64,000 nucleotides of DNA from G963678255 sp963678255 (GTDB taxonomy: Bacteria > Cloacimonadota > Cloacimonadia > Cloacimonadales > WRIO01). The DNA is taken from positions 1,426,001-1,490,000 of the forward strand of contig CAXXTW010000001.1 in the NCBI GenBank assembly GCA_963678255.2, read 5' to 3'. The position numbers and the translations under genes were made by a program. Below the pieces are notes generated by a model that saw only the letters and a list, made by a program, of their open reading frames with translations, searched no databases and was not told where the DNA came from. Below, piece by piece: positions 44,141 through 53,870 of the stretch (the stretch's first letter is position 1; each line of letters opens with the position of its first letter).

Positions 44141-46843
44141 CTACTTCAAATATAACAGCTTACATGTCTTCTCGTACCCCTTACTAACCATTCTGTAAAA
44201 ATATACCCCTGAAGATACTTGTTTATTGTTTTGATCTCTTCCATTCCAGTTCACTGAATAATTACCTTCTTTATAAAATCCTTTCACTAAGGTCTTTACT
44301 CTTTGTCCCTTGATATTATAGATCTCTATTTGAATTTCAGAAGCTCTTTTAATAGAGTAGGGAATGGTTGTCACTGGATTAAACGGGTTAGGATAAGCTC
44401 TATGTAAAATAGTTGTTAAAAGATCTGATTGATCCTGATTACCTTCTGGGAAAGTGTAATGGGTTGAATCGGCTTCGGACGGTGCCCAATAATCTAACAT
44501 TGCCCTGACTTTAAGTGTGGTATTCTGGTTAACTGAGATTGGATTACTATAAATCGGTGATAGTGCAGTCGGAATTAAACCATCTGTCGTGTAATGAATA
44601 TTAGCCCCTGGTGTTGAACAACTTAACTGAACATTTATCATTTCTTCATAATATCCAGATGGTACACTTATTGTTGGCTTTTCTACCTGAAAACCTGCCG
44701 AATTGGCTATCAAATTCACTGTAGCACTACCTTGATTAACGAAAGAATTTGTTCCGTTTATCCATTCAATCTCCATGTTTTCTAGCTGATTATATTCTCT
44801 TTGTAAACGATGTCTCCATAATTTTATCCTTACTGCATGACCTGCTGTATATCCGTTTGGGGTTCCTGTAGTTAGAGTATTCTTTGAACACAGGATGGGT
44901 ATCATGTCTCTTACTAACGACTCCATTTTGTAAATTCCTACACACAGATTTCCATCAAATACTCCAATTTCATCGCCTGCTTCTAGTGAATCTATATCTA
45001 TCAAACAATTTTGAATGTTAAGGTGATATGGATTTATTGGATTTCCTGACCAGATTGTCTCATAATGATTGACACTATCTTGTACTTCTGGATAAAAGTT
45101 AATCTTTAATGATGCATACTTGATTTTTCCTCCAGTATTTAATCCATCATTTAACAAATAATTGCCATAACTATTATCATCTGTATAGAGAAGTTTTAAT
45201 ACACCAAATTGAGAGTCTAGAACTTCTATATTTGGACCTAACGAAAAATATGATGGAATGCTGTTATCAAATTCCAAAGTGTTTTGTGAATTTAAAATGA
45301 TAGGGTCTGTCCAATTTATACCTTTATCATTGGAAATACTGATATAAACCTCAGGAACACTTTCATAATCAGGAAAACTTCCATTTTGATTATTCATATA
45401 AGCTTTATAACTGTCCTGCCAAAGACAGGCTATCCATCCTTTTTGTGTGTCCGTAGCAATTTGCAGATTTTGATAATTAAACGTATTATTGGTATTATAA
45501 TGCATATGAGGATACATATTCTTATTATAAAGCCATTGACCATTTAAAGAATCATTTGGATTTGCACTGTTATAATAAAATTGATCTGGAATTCCATTTT
45601 CATCGCTATCCCAAGGGATCATCAATTGATCATCTAATGGAAAATCTCCTTTAGGATAAAGATCCACTACTTTTAAGGTATGAGTGTCGATATTATATTG
45701 TAAATCTTTGATAGTCTGTGATAAAGTCATATACCATACATCTGTCCCAAAGCGGGTGAACCCAACACTAAATACGCCTGGAAGATGTAATGTATTATCA
45801 AGTAAACTCGAATTGAATCTTCTGTTTTCGCCAGGTTTTATACAAAAATCAGTAGCATAAACAAGTGAAGGATCATACACACCACCTTGATTGGTTGGTT
45901 TATTGATTTGTCTTTCTGGATTAAATGTATAAATCGACCACCCTCCCTGTCCATAATTATTATTTTGAAGAATAAAAACATGATGAACAGGATAAATAAT
46001 CTCGCCATTTTCCACGTCTATGATGGGTTCTTTTGCATCTGTATAACCTGAAACAACAATTGTTTCTCCATCAACAGATAATGTAGGATAACACTTATAT
46101 ATTGAGTTCTGTGTTATTTCAGAAAAATATGGTAAATTGATTGTAGTCCATGTCTCTTGAAAAGTTGAATTATTAAAAATACTAGCTGTATAGTCACAAT
46201 ATGATAATCTATAAGAAGTTTGATTGATATATTGATCAGCATACATGACGTAAAGCCTTTTGTGGTTAACAGATAAAGGGGAACTGCTAATGTATATGGA
46301 GGGATTTAAGAAAAAATGCTGACTTTCTGGTGATATGATTAATGATCGTGTGCTTATCATTTGATTGCTTTCAAAACTCAACCAAAGACTTCTGCTATTA
46401 ACAGCAGGATAATCCCCTGTCCAAACAAAAAATGGATTGCCTGTTAATGGGTCTGATGCACTGCCTCCCTGATATTCCCATGAATTATCATTATAAACAG
46501 GCTGTGAATAGAGTAATTCTCCATCTGAAGTAATAGCAGTAATTCTCTGCTTTGTACCTCCATTCGCATCTTTCGTTGAATAAAAGAGGTAACTATTTCC
46601 AGTTATTGGATTTAAAGATTGACTATTGCCATTTTGAATAGTTGAAAATCCATCATTTGTCGTATTATACAATAAAATGGGTTGAGTTTGAAAAGTATAA
46701 TCTGGGGTAAACAAACGGTTTGAGTGTAATGAGATCAGCGACTTGTTCCTCTCCAAAACTGCTTGTTTTTCCTTTTCAATAGCTGATAACAAATTAAGAA
46801 AAAGAATAAAGGTACAAATAATAAGTGTTAGTTTTTTCTTCAT
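44141..46843 (-). CDS. Large exported protein with chitobiase-like and FlgD-like C-terminal domains
   Basis: A 900-residue protein. ATG 46843 has a GGAG site; an upstream frame of 24 codons is spurious. Signal peptide 'KKKLTLIICTFILFLNLLSA'. The long central part resembles a six-bladed, sialidase-like fold with repeated strand patterns. Near residues 725-790 is a CHB_HEX_C-type domain ('GANIHYTTDGLIPTALSPIY', 'NTTLKVRAMLDYWAPS'). The last 85 residues are a sorting domain ('AYPNPFNPVTTIPYSIKRAS', 'IEIYNIKGQRVKTLV', 'GVYFYRMVS'). It is probably surface-attached; substrate unknown. Confidence 0.88.
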   Translation of the reverse strand: MKKKLTLIICTFILFLNLLSAIEKEKQAVLERNKSLISLHSNRLFTPDYTFQTQPILLYNTTNDGFSTIQNGNSQSLNPITGNSYLFYSTKDANGGTKQRITAITSDGELLYSQPVYNDNSWEYQGGSASDPLTGNPFFVWTGDYPAVNSRSLWLSFESNQMISTRSLIISPESQHFFLNPSIYISSSPLSVNHKRLYVMYADQYINQTSYRLSYCDYTASIFNNSTFQETWTTINLPYFSEITQNSIYKCYPTLSVDGETIVVSGYTDAKEPIIDVENGEIIYPVHHVFILQNNNYGQGGWSIYTFNPERQINKPTNQGGVYDPSLVYATDFCIKPGENRRFNSSLLDNTLHLPGVFSVGFTRFGTDVWYMTLSQTIKDLQYNIDTHTLKVVDLYPKGDFPLDDQLMIPWDSDENGIPDQFYYNSANPNDSLNGQWLYNKNMYPHMHYNTNNTFNYQNLQIATDTQKGWIACLWQDSYKAYMNNQNGSFPDYESVPEVYISISNDKGINWTDPIILNSQNTLEFDNSIPSYFSLGPNIEVLDSQFGVLKLLYTDDNSYGNYLLNDGLNTGGKIKYASLKINFYPEVQDSVNHYETIWSGNPINPYHLNIQNCLIDIDSLEAGDEIGVFDGNLCVGIYKMESLVRDMIPILCSKNTLTTGTPNGYTAGHAVRIKLWRHRLQREYNQLENMEIEWINGTNSFVNQGSATVNLIANSAGFQVEKPTISVPSGYYEEMINVQLSCSTPGANIHYTTDGLIPTALSPIYSNPISVNQNTTLKVRAMLDYWAPSEADSTHYTFPEGNQDQSDLLTTILHRAYPNPFNPVTTIPYSIKRASEIQIEIYNIKGQRVKTLVKGFYKEGNYSVNWNGRDQNNKQVSSGVYFYRMVSKGYEKTCKLLYLK

Positions 46844-46871
46844 AATGAACTCCTTATTTTGATTTTTAATA

Positions 46872-46900
46872 AATATGATATTTAATTTATTATTTGTCAA
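46872..46900 (-). promoter_or_regulatory. Possible promoter of the 900-residue exported protein gene
   Basis: On the minus strand TTGACA (46900-46895) and CATATT (46877-46872) are 17 bases apart, about 30 bases before the start codon. Confidence 0.45.
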
Positions 46901-47005
46901 GAAGATTAAATTCATTCCTTTCTGTAAGTTTCAAAAAAAATACTTGCCATTTAAGAACAATTTCAAAATACTGTAACAAATCTAAAATTGAAAATGGGAG
47001 CGATT

Positions 47006-48337
47006 ATGGGTTTAAAAACTTTTAAGGGTGGAGTACATCCACACGATTTTAAGGAATATTCCAAAGATGCTCCAATTGAAGAGTTGAAGGCGCCATTAAA
47101 AGTGGTGATTCCTTTGTCTCAACATATTGGTGCGCCGGCTAACCCTGTCGTGAATGTTGGGGATATGGTTAAAACAGGACAGATGATTGCAGAACCTTCT
47201 GCTTTTGTTTCTATTCCGATGCATTCCAGTATTACCGGAAAGGTCACAAAGATTGATAAATTCCCTCATCCAGGCGGTTTTTTATCTATGGGGATAGAGA
47301 TTACCGGCGAAGGGGTGGATGAATGGGTTGAACTATCTAATGATTCAAACTATTTAAATCTTAGTCCAGATGAAATGAAAAAACGTATTGCAAATGCAGG
47401 TGTTTGTGGTATGGGTGGTGCAGGTTTTCCAACTCATATCAAATTATCACCTCCTGCTGATAAACCAATTGATACCATTATCCTAAATGGTGTCGAATGT
47501 GAACCTTATCTTACTGCGGATTACAGATTGATGCTTGAAAAATCGATTGAAGTCATTAATGGACTCAAAATTATCATGAAGATCACTGGAGCAACTCAGG
47601 GTTTTATTGGTATTGAAGCTAATAAACCTGATGCAATTACTAAAATGACTGAAACTCTCCAAAATGAAAACAATATTAGTGTGGTTCCTCTGCAAATTAA
47701 ATATCCTCAAGGAGCTGAAAAACAATTGATTTATGCTTGCACTGGAAGGAAAGTCCCTAATAAAGGTGGCTTACCTATGGCTGTTAAAGTTGTCGTTCAA
47801 AACATCGGAACGGCTATTGCTGTTTATGAAGCTGTGCGCTTTAACAAACCAGTAATTGATCGCGTGATTACCGTTACAGGCAAAATTGTTAAAAATGCCA
47901 AAAATCTCAAAGCAAGAATCGGTACTTCTTTTAACGAATTATTAGCTCATTGTGACGGTACAAATGAACCTATTGCTAAAATAATATCTGGTGGACCTAT
48001 GATGGGTTTTGCTATCCCTACTTTGGATACACCCGTTACTAAAACTGCCTCAGGTTTAATCCTATTAGATGAAAAAGAAGCTCGCTATTCTGAAGAACAT
48101 ACCTGTCTCAGATGCGGAAGGTGTGTTGATGTCTGCCCTTTAAATCTGATGCCTAGCTTCATTGTCTCTGCCTCTAAATATAATGATTGGGAAATGGCTG
48201 ATAAAGCAGGTGCTATGGATTGTATGAAATGTGGAACCTGTGCTTATGTGTGCCCTGCTCATATTAAAATTATTCAATGGGTCGATATCGCTAAAAATAA
48301 GATTAGTGCACTAAAACGTGCCGGTCAGAAAGTTTAA
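47006..48337 (+). CDS. rnfC: Rnf complex subunit C
   Basis: A 443-residue RnfC, the NADH/FMN-binding subunit of the ion-pumping ferredoxin:NAD+ oxidoreductase. ATG 47006 has a GGGAG site; the TTG and ATG just before it overlap that site. It has 'FKGGVHPHDFKEYSKDAPIE', a biotinyl-lipoyl-like 'PANPVVNVGDMVKTGQMIAE', and the NuoF-like 'GVCGMGGAGFPTHIKL' and 'LNGVECEPYLTADYRLM'. Two [4Fe-4S] motifs close it ('CLRCGRCVDVCPLNLMP' and 'CMKCGTCAYVCPAH'). It is first of six rnf genes in the order C-D-G-E-A-B. Confidence 0.97.
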   Translation: MGLKTFKGGVHPHDFKEYSKDAPIEELKAPLKVVIPLSQHIGAPANPVVNVGDMVKTGQMIAEPSAFVSIPMHSSITGKVTKIDKFPHPGGFLSMGIEITGEGVDEWVELSNDSNYLNLSPDEMKKRIANAGVCGMGGAGFPTHIKLSPPADKPIDTIILNGVECEPYLTADYRLMLEKSIEVINGLKIIMKITGATQGFIGIEANKPDAITKMTETLQNENNISVVPLQIKYPQGAEKQLIYACTGRKVPNKGGLPMAVKVVVQNIGTAIAVYEAVRFNKPVIDRVITVTGKIVKNAKNLKARIGTSFNELLAHCDGTNEPIAKIISGGPMMGFAIPTLDTPVTKTASGLILLDEKEARYSEEHTCLRCGRCVDVCPLNLMPSFIVSASKYNDWEMADKAGAMDCMKCGTCAYVCPAHIKIIQWVDIAKNKISALKRAGQKV

Positions 48338-48347
48338 CGGAGGAAAG

Positions 48348-49415
48348 ATGGATAGAAAATTTATCGTTACCAGTTCTCCGCATTTACATGACAGATCAAA
48401 CGTTTCTTTTGTAATGTGGAATGTCGTTATCGCTTTATTGCCTGCTTTGTTAGCAGGTGTTATCTTTTTTGGTATTAATGCACTCATGCTTACTCTCTAT
48501 GGTGTCTTAGCTGCCGTTCTCACCGAAGCATTAATTCAAAAATTCAGAAAGAAAGAAATTACTGTCAATGATGGTAGTGCTGTCTTAACTGGAATGTTAG
48601 TCGCCTTTAATATTCATTCTCACTCAGAATGGTGGCTCCCTGTTGTAGGTTCTGTATTTGCCATAGCTATTGGTAAACAAGTCTTTGGTGGACTTGGACA
48701 TAACATCCTCAACCCTGCCCTCCTTGCTAGAGCTTTTCTTTTAGCTTCCTGGCCTACTAAAGTTACCAGCGGTTGGGTCGCAACTAAGTTTGGTTCTATC
48801 AGTGGAATCGCTACTGAAAATATTCATGCAAATGCAATCAACCTTGTAACCTCTGCTACTCCTCTTGGTGTGGCTAAAATGCTTAGAAATCCTGATATTG
48901 TTAATAGTATCGGAGGTCAAACTATAGCCAATGATGTATTCTCTCATCTTACCGATTACTCTACTTTAATGAATCTTTTCTGGGGTAATATTGGGGGTTG
49001 TATTGGGGAAGTTTCTGCTGTTGCTTTATTGATTGGCGCTTTGTATCTTCTCAGTTTACATATTATCGATTGGAGAATCCCTGCTAGCTATATCTCCACT
49101 GTCTTTATTCTTACCTTTATCTTTGGTGGACTTAATGGCCCCTTCTCTGCATCTGTTTTCTTGCCTGTTTTCCATATCTTATCTGGTGGTTTAATGCTTG
49201 GAGCATTCTTCATGGCGACTGATATGGTGACATCGCCTGTTACAAAAACAGGCAGATTATACTTTGGTATTGGTGCTGGTATCTTATTAGTTGTAATTAG
49301 ATTGATTGGTGGCTATCCTGAAGGCTGTTCTTATTCTATATTAATTATGAATATCTTCGTGCCTCTGATTGATAGATTTACAATGCCAAAACCTTATGGG
49401 GAGGTTAAAGCATGA
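48348..49415 (+). CDS. rnfD: Rnf complex subunit D
   Basis: A 355-residue membrane protein with the CGGAGG site before ATG 48348. Several transmembrane helices are visible. The flavin-binding loop 'FFMATDMVTSPVTKTGR' carries the Thr that in this family bonds FMN. It forms the membrane core with RnfA and RnfE. The stop overlaps the rnfG start by four bases. Confidence 0.96.
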   Translation: MDRKFIVTSSPHLHDRSNVSFVMWNVVIALLPALLAGVIFFGINALMLTLYGVLAAVLTEALIQKFRKKEITVNDGSAVLTGMLVAFNIHSHSEWWLPVVGSVFAIAIGKQVFGGLGHNILNPALLARAFLLASWPTKVTSGWVATKFGSISGIATENIHANAINLVTSATPLGVAKMLRNPDIVNSIGGQTIANDVFSHLTDYSTLMNLFWGNIGGCIGEVSAVALLIGALYLLSLHIIDWRIPASYISTVFILTFIFGGLNGPFSASVFLPVFHILSGGLMLGAFFMATDMVTSPVTKTGRLYFGIGAGILLVVIRLIGGYPEGCSYSILIMNIFVPLIDRFTMPKPYGEVKA

Positions 49416-49999
49416 AAACTTTTATCCATTATGCTATGATACTCTTTTTGTTTACTGGTTTGGCTTGTGGTGTTCTTGCTTGGGTTAATACAAAAACTAA
49501 ACCTGTCATTGAAGAAAATAAAGCAAAAAGTGAAGATGAAGCGCGTAAAGCTGTCATTAATACAGCTACAGAATTTGAAAAAGTTGAAACTAAAGAAATT
49601 ACTTACTATTTGGCTAAAGATGCTAATAAACAAATTATTGGATATACCTTTGTCGCTGAAGGTAAAGGCTATAGCGGTGTTTTAAAAACTATGGTTGGTG
49701 TTGATCTTAATCTGGTGATTCAGAATATTCTCGTTATTCAACAAACTGAAACTCCTGGCTTAGGAGCAAATAGCGTTAAACCTGAATTTCCTGATAAATT
49801 TAAAGAATTAAAAAAAGATCAATTAAAAGTAGATAAAGACGGTGGACAAATTAAAAGCTTATCTGGTGCCACTATTACTACCAGAGCTTTGACTATCTCC
49901 ATAAAAGCTTATCTGGAATTATTAGAAAATGCTTTGAAAACAGATGTCCCATCTGCTAAATCAGATTCTGTTATCGTTCAGACAGGAGGTAAATCATGA
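49412..49999 (+). CDS. rnfG: Rnf complex subunit G
   Basis: A 195-residue protein with one N-terminal transmembrane helix and a periplasmic flavin domain. The covalent FMN motif 'LSGATITTRA' is intact (S151-T156). 'GLGANSVKPEFPDKFKEL' is also typical. Its stop overlaps the rnfE start by four bases. Confidence 0.96.
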   Translation: MKTFIHYAMILFLFTGLACGVLAWVNTKTKPVIEENKAKSEDEARKAVINTATEFEKVETKEITYYLAKDANKQIIGYTFVAEGKGYSGVLKTMVGVDLNLVIQNILVIQQTETPGLGANSVKPEFPDKFKELKKDQLKVDKDGGQIKSLSGATITTRALTISIKAYLELLENALKTDVPSAKSDSVIVQTGGKS

Positions 50000-50589
50000 G
50001 AGCTTTACAAGAATTAACCAAAGGTATTATTAAAGAAAATCCTATCTTTGTTATTGTTTTGGGTATGTGTCCCACCCTGGCTGTTACCTCTTCTGTTATT
50101 AACGGACTTGGTATGGGCCTTGCTGCTACCTTTGTTTTAATCTGTTCCAATATTCTGATTTCTCTCATTAAAGATATTGTCCCTTCAAAAATCAGGATAC
50201 CGTGTTATATTATTGTCATAGCTTCCTTTGTAACAATAATTGATATGGTTATGGCTGCTTATGCTGCTGAATTACATAAAAGTCTGGGTATTTTCATCCC
50301 CTTAATTGTGGTGAATTGTATTATATTAGGTCGAGCTGAAGCCTTTGCCGGTAAAAATAATGTTTTCTATTCTATGTTGGATGGTATTGGAATGGGTATT
50401 GGGTTCACTCTGGCTTTAGTAATTGTCTCTGGTATTAGAGAAATTCTCGGTGCTGGACAGTTCCTGGGTTATAACGTTCTACCTGCTGCCTATATCGCTA
50501 ACCCAATGCTTGTTGCGATTCTTGCTCCAGGTGCCTTTATTACTCTCGGATTACTCATGGCTGTTAATAGCATGATGAAAAAGAAATAA
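49996..50589 (+). CDS. rnfE: Rnf complex subunit E
   Basis: A 197-residue six-helix membrane protein ('ELTKGIIKENPIFVIVLGMC', 'LGIFIPLIVVNCIILGRAEA'). It belongs to the RnfA/RnfE family, related to NqrD/NqrE, whose pair holds a membrane [2Fe-2S] cluster through Cys residues such as those in 'LGMCPTLAV' and 'VNCIILG'. Confidence 0.96.
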   Translation: MRALQELTKGIIKENPIFVIVLGMCPTLAVTSSVINGLGMGLAATFVLICSNILISLIKDIVPSKIRIPCYIIVIASFVTIIDMVMAAYAAELHKSLGIFIPLIVVNCIILGRAEAFAGKNNVFYSMLDGIGMGIGFTLALVIVSGIREILGAGQFLGYNVLPAAYIANPMLVAILAPGAFITLGLLMAVNSMMKKK

Positions 50590-50610
50590 TCGGGATATAG
50601 GAGTTTAATT

Positions 50611-51201
50611 ATGGAATTTATCAGTAAAATACTCATTATGGCAATCTCTTCTATCTTTATTAATAATATGATTTTATCCCGGTTTTTGGGTTTGTGTCCT
50701 TTCCTCGGTGTGTCAAAAAAGATAGATTCTGCCTTAGGTATGGGGTTTGCCGTTATCTTCGTGATGACAATGGCTTCTCTTTTCACATGGGTGATTCAGG
50801 CATTTATCCTTGTACCTTTTAATATCAAATATTTAGGAACCATTGCTTTTATTCTAACAATTGCTTCCTTGGTTCAATTTGTTGAAATGGTTATTCAAAA
50901 AACTGCTCCTGCTCTTTATAAATCGCTTGGTGTTTATTTGCCTTTGATTACTACAAATTGTGCTGTTTTAGGGGTTGCTGTTATTAATATTAATGAAAAT
51001 CTGAACTTAATTGAAAGTATCTTAAATGGATTCTTTGGCGGTGTTGGTTTTACCTTTGTTCTTCTTTTGATGGCTGGTATTCGTGAGAGACTTGAAAAAG
51101 CTGAATTACCTGAAAGTATGAAAGGTTTTCCAATTGCATTAATTTTAGCCGGATGTATGGCTTTAGCTTTTTTAGGCTTTGCCGGATTGAAGTTAGGATA
51201 G
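50611..51201 (+). CDS. rnfA: Rnf complex subunit A
   Basis: A 196-residue six-helix paralogue of RnfE ('NNMILSRFLGLCPFLGVSKK', 'GVYLPLITTNCAVLGVAV') with the matching Cys pair. There is a TAGGAG site before the ATG. It faces RnfE in the membrane core. Confidence 0.96.
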   Translation: MEFISKILIMAISSIFINNMILSRFLGLCPFLGVSKKIDSALGMGFAVIFVMTMASLFTWVIQAFILVPFNIKYLGTIAFILTIASLVQFVEMVIQKTAPALYKSLGVYLPLITTNCAVLGVAVININENLNLIESILNGFFGGVGFTFVLLLMAGIRERLEKAELPESMKGFPIALILAGCMALAFLGFAGLKLG

Positions 51202-51211
51202 GAGTAAGATT

Positions 51212-52198
51212 ATGATGATTATATTGATTCCTGCGTTATTATTGGGACTTTTAGGGATGGTTTTCGGACTGGTCTTAGCTTATGCATCAAAAAAGTTCCA
51301 TGTCGAAATTGATCCTAAAGTTGAAGCTGTCACTGAAGCTTTACCTAGTGCAAATTGCGGTGCTTGCGGATTCCCTGGATGTGCTGGTTACGCTGATGCA
51401 ATCGTACAAAAAGGAATGGATATCTCTCTTTGTGCACCCGGTGGAACTAATTCAGTTAAAAAAATTGCTGATATTATGGGACTTACTGCTTCTGAAAAAA
51501 TTAGAAATATTGCTGTCATTCATTGTCAATCTGGAGGATATAATAATACTTTCTTCCGTTATGAATATAAAGGGTTAGAAACCTGTAAAGCTGCTGCTTT
51601 ACTCTCAAATGGACCAAACTTATGCTCTTGGGGTTGTGTTTTTCAATTTGATTGTGTTAAAATCTGTAAATTCGATGCACTTCATGTGGATGAAAATGGT
51701 ATCAGAGTTGTTGATCCTGAAAAATGTACCGGTTGCGGTGCCTGTGTAAAAGTATGTCCAAAAAGCTTAATTGATTTAGTGCCTGTTAATAAAGAAGTTC
51801 ATGTTTTATGTGCTTCCCGAGATAAAGGCGTAGTCGCTAAAAATGCTTGTGGCAATAAGACAGCTTGCATTGGATGTGGAATATGTAGTAAAAAATGTCC
51901 TGTTCAAGCTATTACGATTACTAATAATTTAGCTATCATTGATTATGAAAAATGTATTAGTTGTGGTTTATGTGCAAAAGCTTGCCCAACTAAAGCTATC
52001 CTTGATCTAAAAAAAGAAAGAAAAAAGGCTGTGATAGATCCTGATTTATGCATCGGTTGTACGATCTGTGCTAAAAAATGCCCTGTTCAAGCAATAAAAG
52101 GTGAATTAAAATCTCTACATGTTATTGAAAATGAAAAATGTATCGGTTGTGAAATTTGTGTGGATAAATGCCCTAAAAAAGCAATTCACTTAGTTTAA
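51212..52198 (+). CDS. rnfB: Rnf complex subunit B, extended polyferredoxin type
   Basis: A 328-residue ferredoxin-oxidising subunit. It has an N-terminal membrane helix (1-25) and the RnfB-type cluster ('ANCGACGFPGCAGYADAI', C49, C52, C57, C74). Five further ferredoxin motifs follow: 'CTGCGACVKVCP', 'CIGCGICSKKCP', 'CISCGLCAKACP', 'CIGCTICAKKCP' and 'CIGCEICVDKCP'. Many RnfB proteins have only two such motifs; the longer form occurs in anaerobes. Last gene of the operon; a terminator follows. Confidence 0.96.
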   Translation: MMIILIPALLLGLLGMVFGLVLAYASKKFHVEIDPKVEAVTEALPSANCGACGFPGCAGYADAIVQKGMDISLCAPGGTNSVKKIADIMGLTASEKIRNIAVIHCQSGGYNNTFFRYEYKGLETCKAAALLSNGPNLCSWGCVFQFDCVKICKFDALHVDENGIRVVDPEKCTGCGACVKVCPKSLIDLVPVNKEVHVLCASRDKGVVAKNACGNKTACIGCGICSKKCPVQAITITNNLAIIDYEKCISCGLCAKACPTKAILDLKKERKKAVIDPDLCIGCTICAKKCPVQAIKGELKSLHVIENEKCIGCEICVDKCPKKAIHLV

Positions 52199-52232
52199 TA
52201 ATTAACTCTTTCATTCTTTGATGGAGTTTTAT

Positions 52233-52265
52233 AAAAAAAGAGACAGTTTTTTCTGTCTCTTTTTT
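52233..52265. terminator. Bidirectional terminator after rnfB
   Basis: AAAAAAAGAGACAG pairs with CTGTCTCTTTTTT around a six-base T loop. The A- and T-runs on either side allow it to end both rnfB and the converging lipoprotein gene. Confidence 0.9.
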
Positions 52266-52286
52266 CTTATACTATTTTCTTATTAA

Positions 52287-53108
52287 CTAAAATTCTACGG
52301 TTATACTATCTTTATTTTCGATCTTCAAACCTTTAAATTTTAACAATTTATCTTTTGTCTCTCTGTCATGAGGGTTTATGGTCAATTGGCTTATTAATTT
52401 CATATTCTCTTTGCTCATTACTTCATCGAAGTTGATATCATAAATGATTACATGATTTTTATCAAAAAATAAGGCGTCTGTTTTTTTTATCTCCGTATTA
52501 AAAGTAAAGGTATAGGACATTTTTATGTTCTGGAAAACTGATTTGAAATTTTCATATTCATCTTCTTCTGGATATTGAGGTATATTATTATCTTCTTCAC
52601 TTAAAACAACCTCTTCTTCTTGTGTAGTAGATTCTTCAGTATTTTTGGGAAAAACTATACTGAGTTTGCTGGTTTTACCCTTGTCAAGCTTAAATTCAAA
52701 ATAAGAATTATTATTGTGATTATCGGGAACTGAATGATTTTGATCTGCATTTTGACTGAATATCGATTGGTCTGAAATTCTGAGAGTCTCAATGTTCTTA
52801 AATGAATACTTAACTCTAAAACCTTTTGAATCGTTAATGTTTAGATCTTCAACCTCTACAAATCTCACATCTTTCCCTAAATCTTTAGAATAAGTCTTAA
52901 GATCATTTTCATTATATAGTTTCTTATTATTCTTGTCTGATCTGAAATTTTGATTAAAAAAATCATAATAAGTGTTATTGATTAATACTGTTTCTTCAAG
53001 ATAACCACTCCCATCTTTGTTTATCATCACATTTGTTTTTACTTCTATACAAGCTGTTAAAAGAAATAAACTTAATATTGCCAATATAAGGTATTTAATC
53101 CTCTTCAT
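52287..53108 (-). CDS. Lipoprotein of the LppM/DUF3153 type
   Basis: A 273-residue protein with a lipobox ('LSLFLLTACIEV', Cys about residue 20). The mature part starts 'VKTNVMINKDGSGYLEETV', the pattern of LppM-like domains, and an acidic Glu-rich loop follows near residues 160-185. There is no C-terminal membrane helix. A GAGAGG site precedes the ATG. Envelope function unknown. It converges on the rnf operon. Confidence 0.7.
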   Translation of the reverse strand: MKRIKYLILAILSLFLLTACIEVKTNVMINKDGSGYLEETVLINNTYYDFFNQNFRSDKNNKKLYNENDLKTYSKDLGKDVRFVEVEDLNINDSKGFRVKYSFKNIETLRISDQSIFSQNADQNHSVPDNHNNNSYFEFKLDKGKTSKLSIVFPKNTEESTTQEEEVVLSEEDNNIPQYPEEDEYENFKSVFQNIKMSYTFTFNTEIKKTDALFFDKNHVIIYDINFDEVMSKENMKLISQLTINPHDRETKDKLLKFKGLKIENKDSITVEF

Positions 53109-53130
53109 AATTCTAACCTCTCTTTAAAAA

Positions 53131-53177
53131 AAAGATCTTAGAAATCAGACGAATTTGTCAAATATTCTAAGATCTTT
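53131..53177 (-). terminator. Terminator of the adk-to-CoA-transferase gene run
   Basis: AAAGATCTTAGAA and TTCTAAGATCTTT form a perfect 13-bp stem with a 21-base loop, followed on the minus strand by eight T's. It lies 16 bases past the stop of the CoA transferase beta gene. A TTGACA inside the loop could start the lipoprotein gene, but its -10 is poor. Confidence 0.8.
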
Positions 53178-53192
53178 ATAAGGTGATTTTCT

Positions 53193-53867
53193 TTATTCAA
53201 TACCAAAATAAATAACTTCATTTGGGATCACTAATTCTGCTTCAGTTGCTTTGATTACTTCTTCAACTGTAAATCCTTCTGCAATCTCAATTAAATACAT
53301 TTGACCATTTTTTATCTCTATAACAGCCATATCAGTAACGACTAGATTTACTTTTCCTTTACCTGTTAAAGGTAAATTACAATTTTGTAATAGCTTTGAT
53401 TTTCCGCTTTTATCACAATGTTCCATCGCAACTACGACTTTTTTAGACCCAGTTACCAAATCCATTGCTCCACCCATTCCAGGAACCATCTTTCCTGGAA
53501 TCCACCAATTTGCCAGATTACCTTCTTGATCAACCTGCAATCCACCTAAAACAGTCATGTCAAGATGACCACCTCGTATGATTGCAAAACTAAAACAAGA
53601 ATCAAAATAACTAGCTCCATAAATCTCAGTGATTAACCCGCCACCTGCATTAATAAGGTTTTTATTCTCTTCTCCTGCTTTTGGAGCAGGGCCTACACCC
53701 ATCATCCCATTTTCAGATTGAAAAAATACATTCATTCCAGATGGAATATGATTAGCAACTTCTGTGGGAAGACCTATCCCTAAATTTACATAATCTCCAT
53801 CTTTTAACTCTTTAGCTATACGCTTTCCTATTAAGATTCTTTTATAATTTTTATCATTTCTATCCAT
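53193..53867 (-). CDS. CoA transferase, beta subunit (AtoA/ScoB/CtfB type)
   Basis: A 224-residue family I CoA transferase subunit. The catalytic Glu is E52 in 'FFQSENGMMGVGP'; 'GGGLITEIYGASYFDS', 'RGGHLDMTVLGGLQVD' and 'GMGGAMDLVTGSKKVVVAMEH' are typical. With the alpha subunit it moves CoA between short-chain acids such as acetate, acetoacetate or butyrate. Substrate cannot be told from sequence. It starts three bases after the alpha stop. Confidence 0.93.
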   Translation of the reverse strand: MDRNDKNYKRILIGKRIAKELKDGDYVNLGIGLPTEVANHIPSGMNVFFQSENGMMGVGPAPKAGEENKNLINAGGGLITEIYGASYFDSCFSFAIIRGGHLDMTVLGGLQVDQEGNLANWWIPGKMVPGMGGAMDLVTGSKKVVVAMEHCDKSGKSKLLQNCNLPLTGKGKVNLVVTDMAVIEIKNGQMYLIEIAEGFTVEEVIKATEAELVIPNEVIYFGIE

Positions 53868-53870
53868 GGT

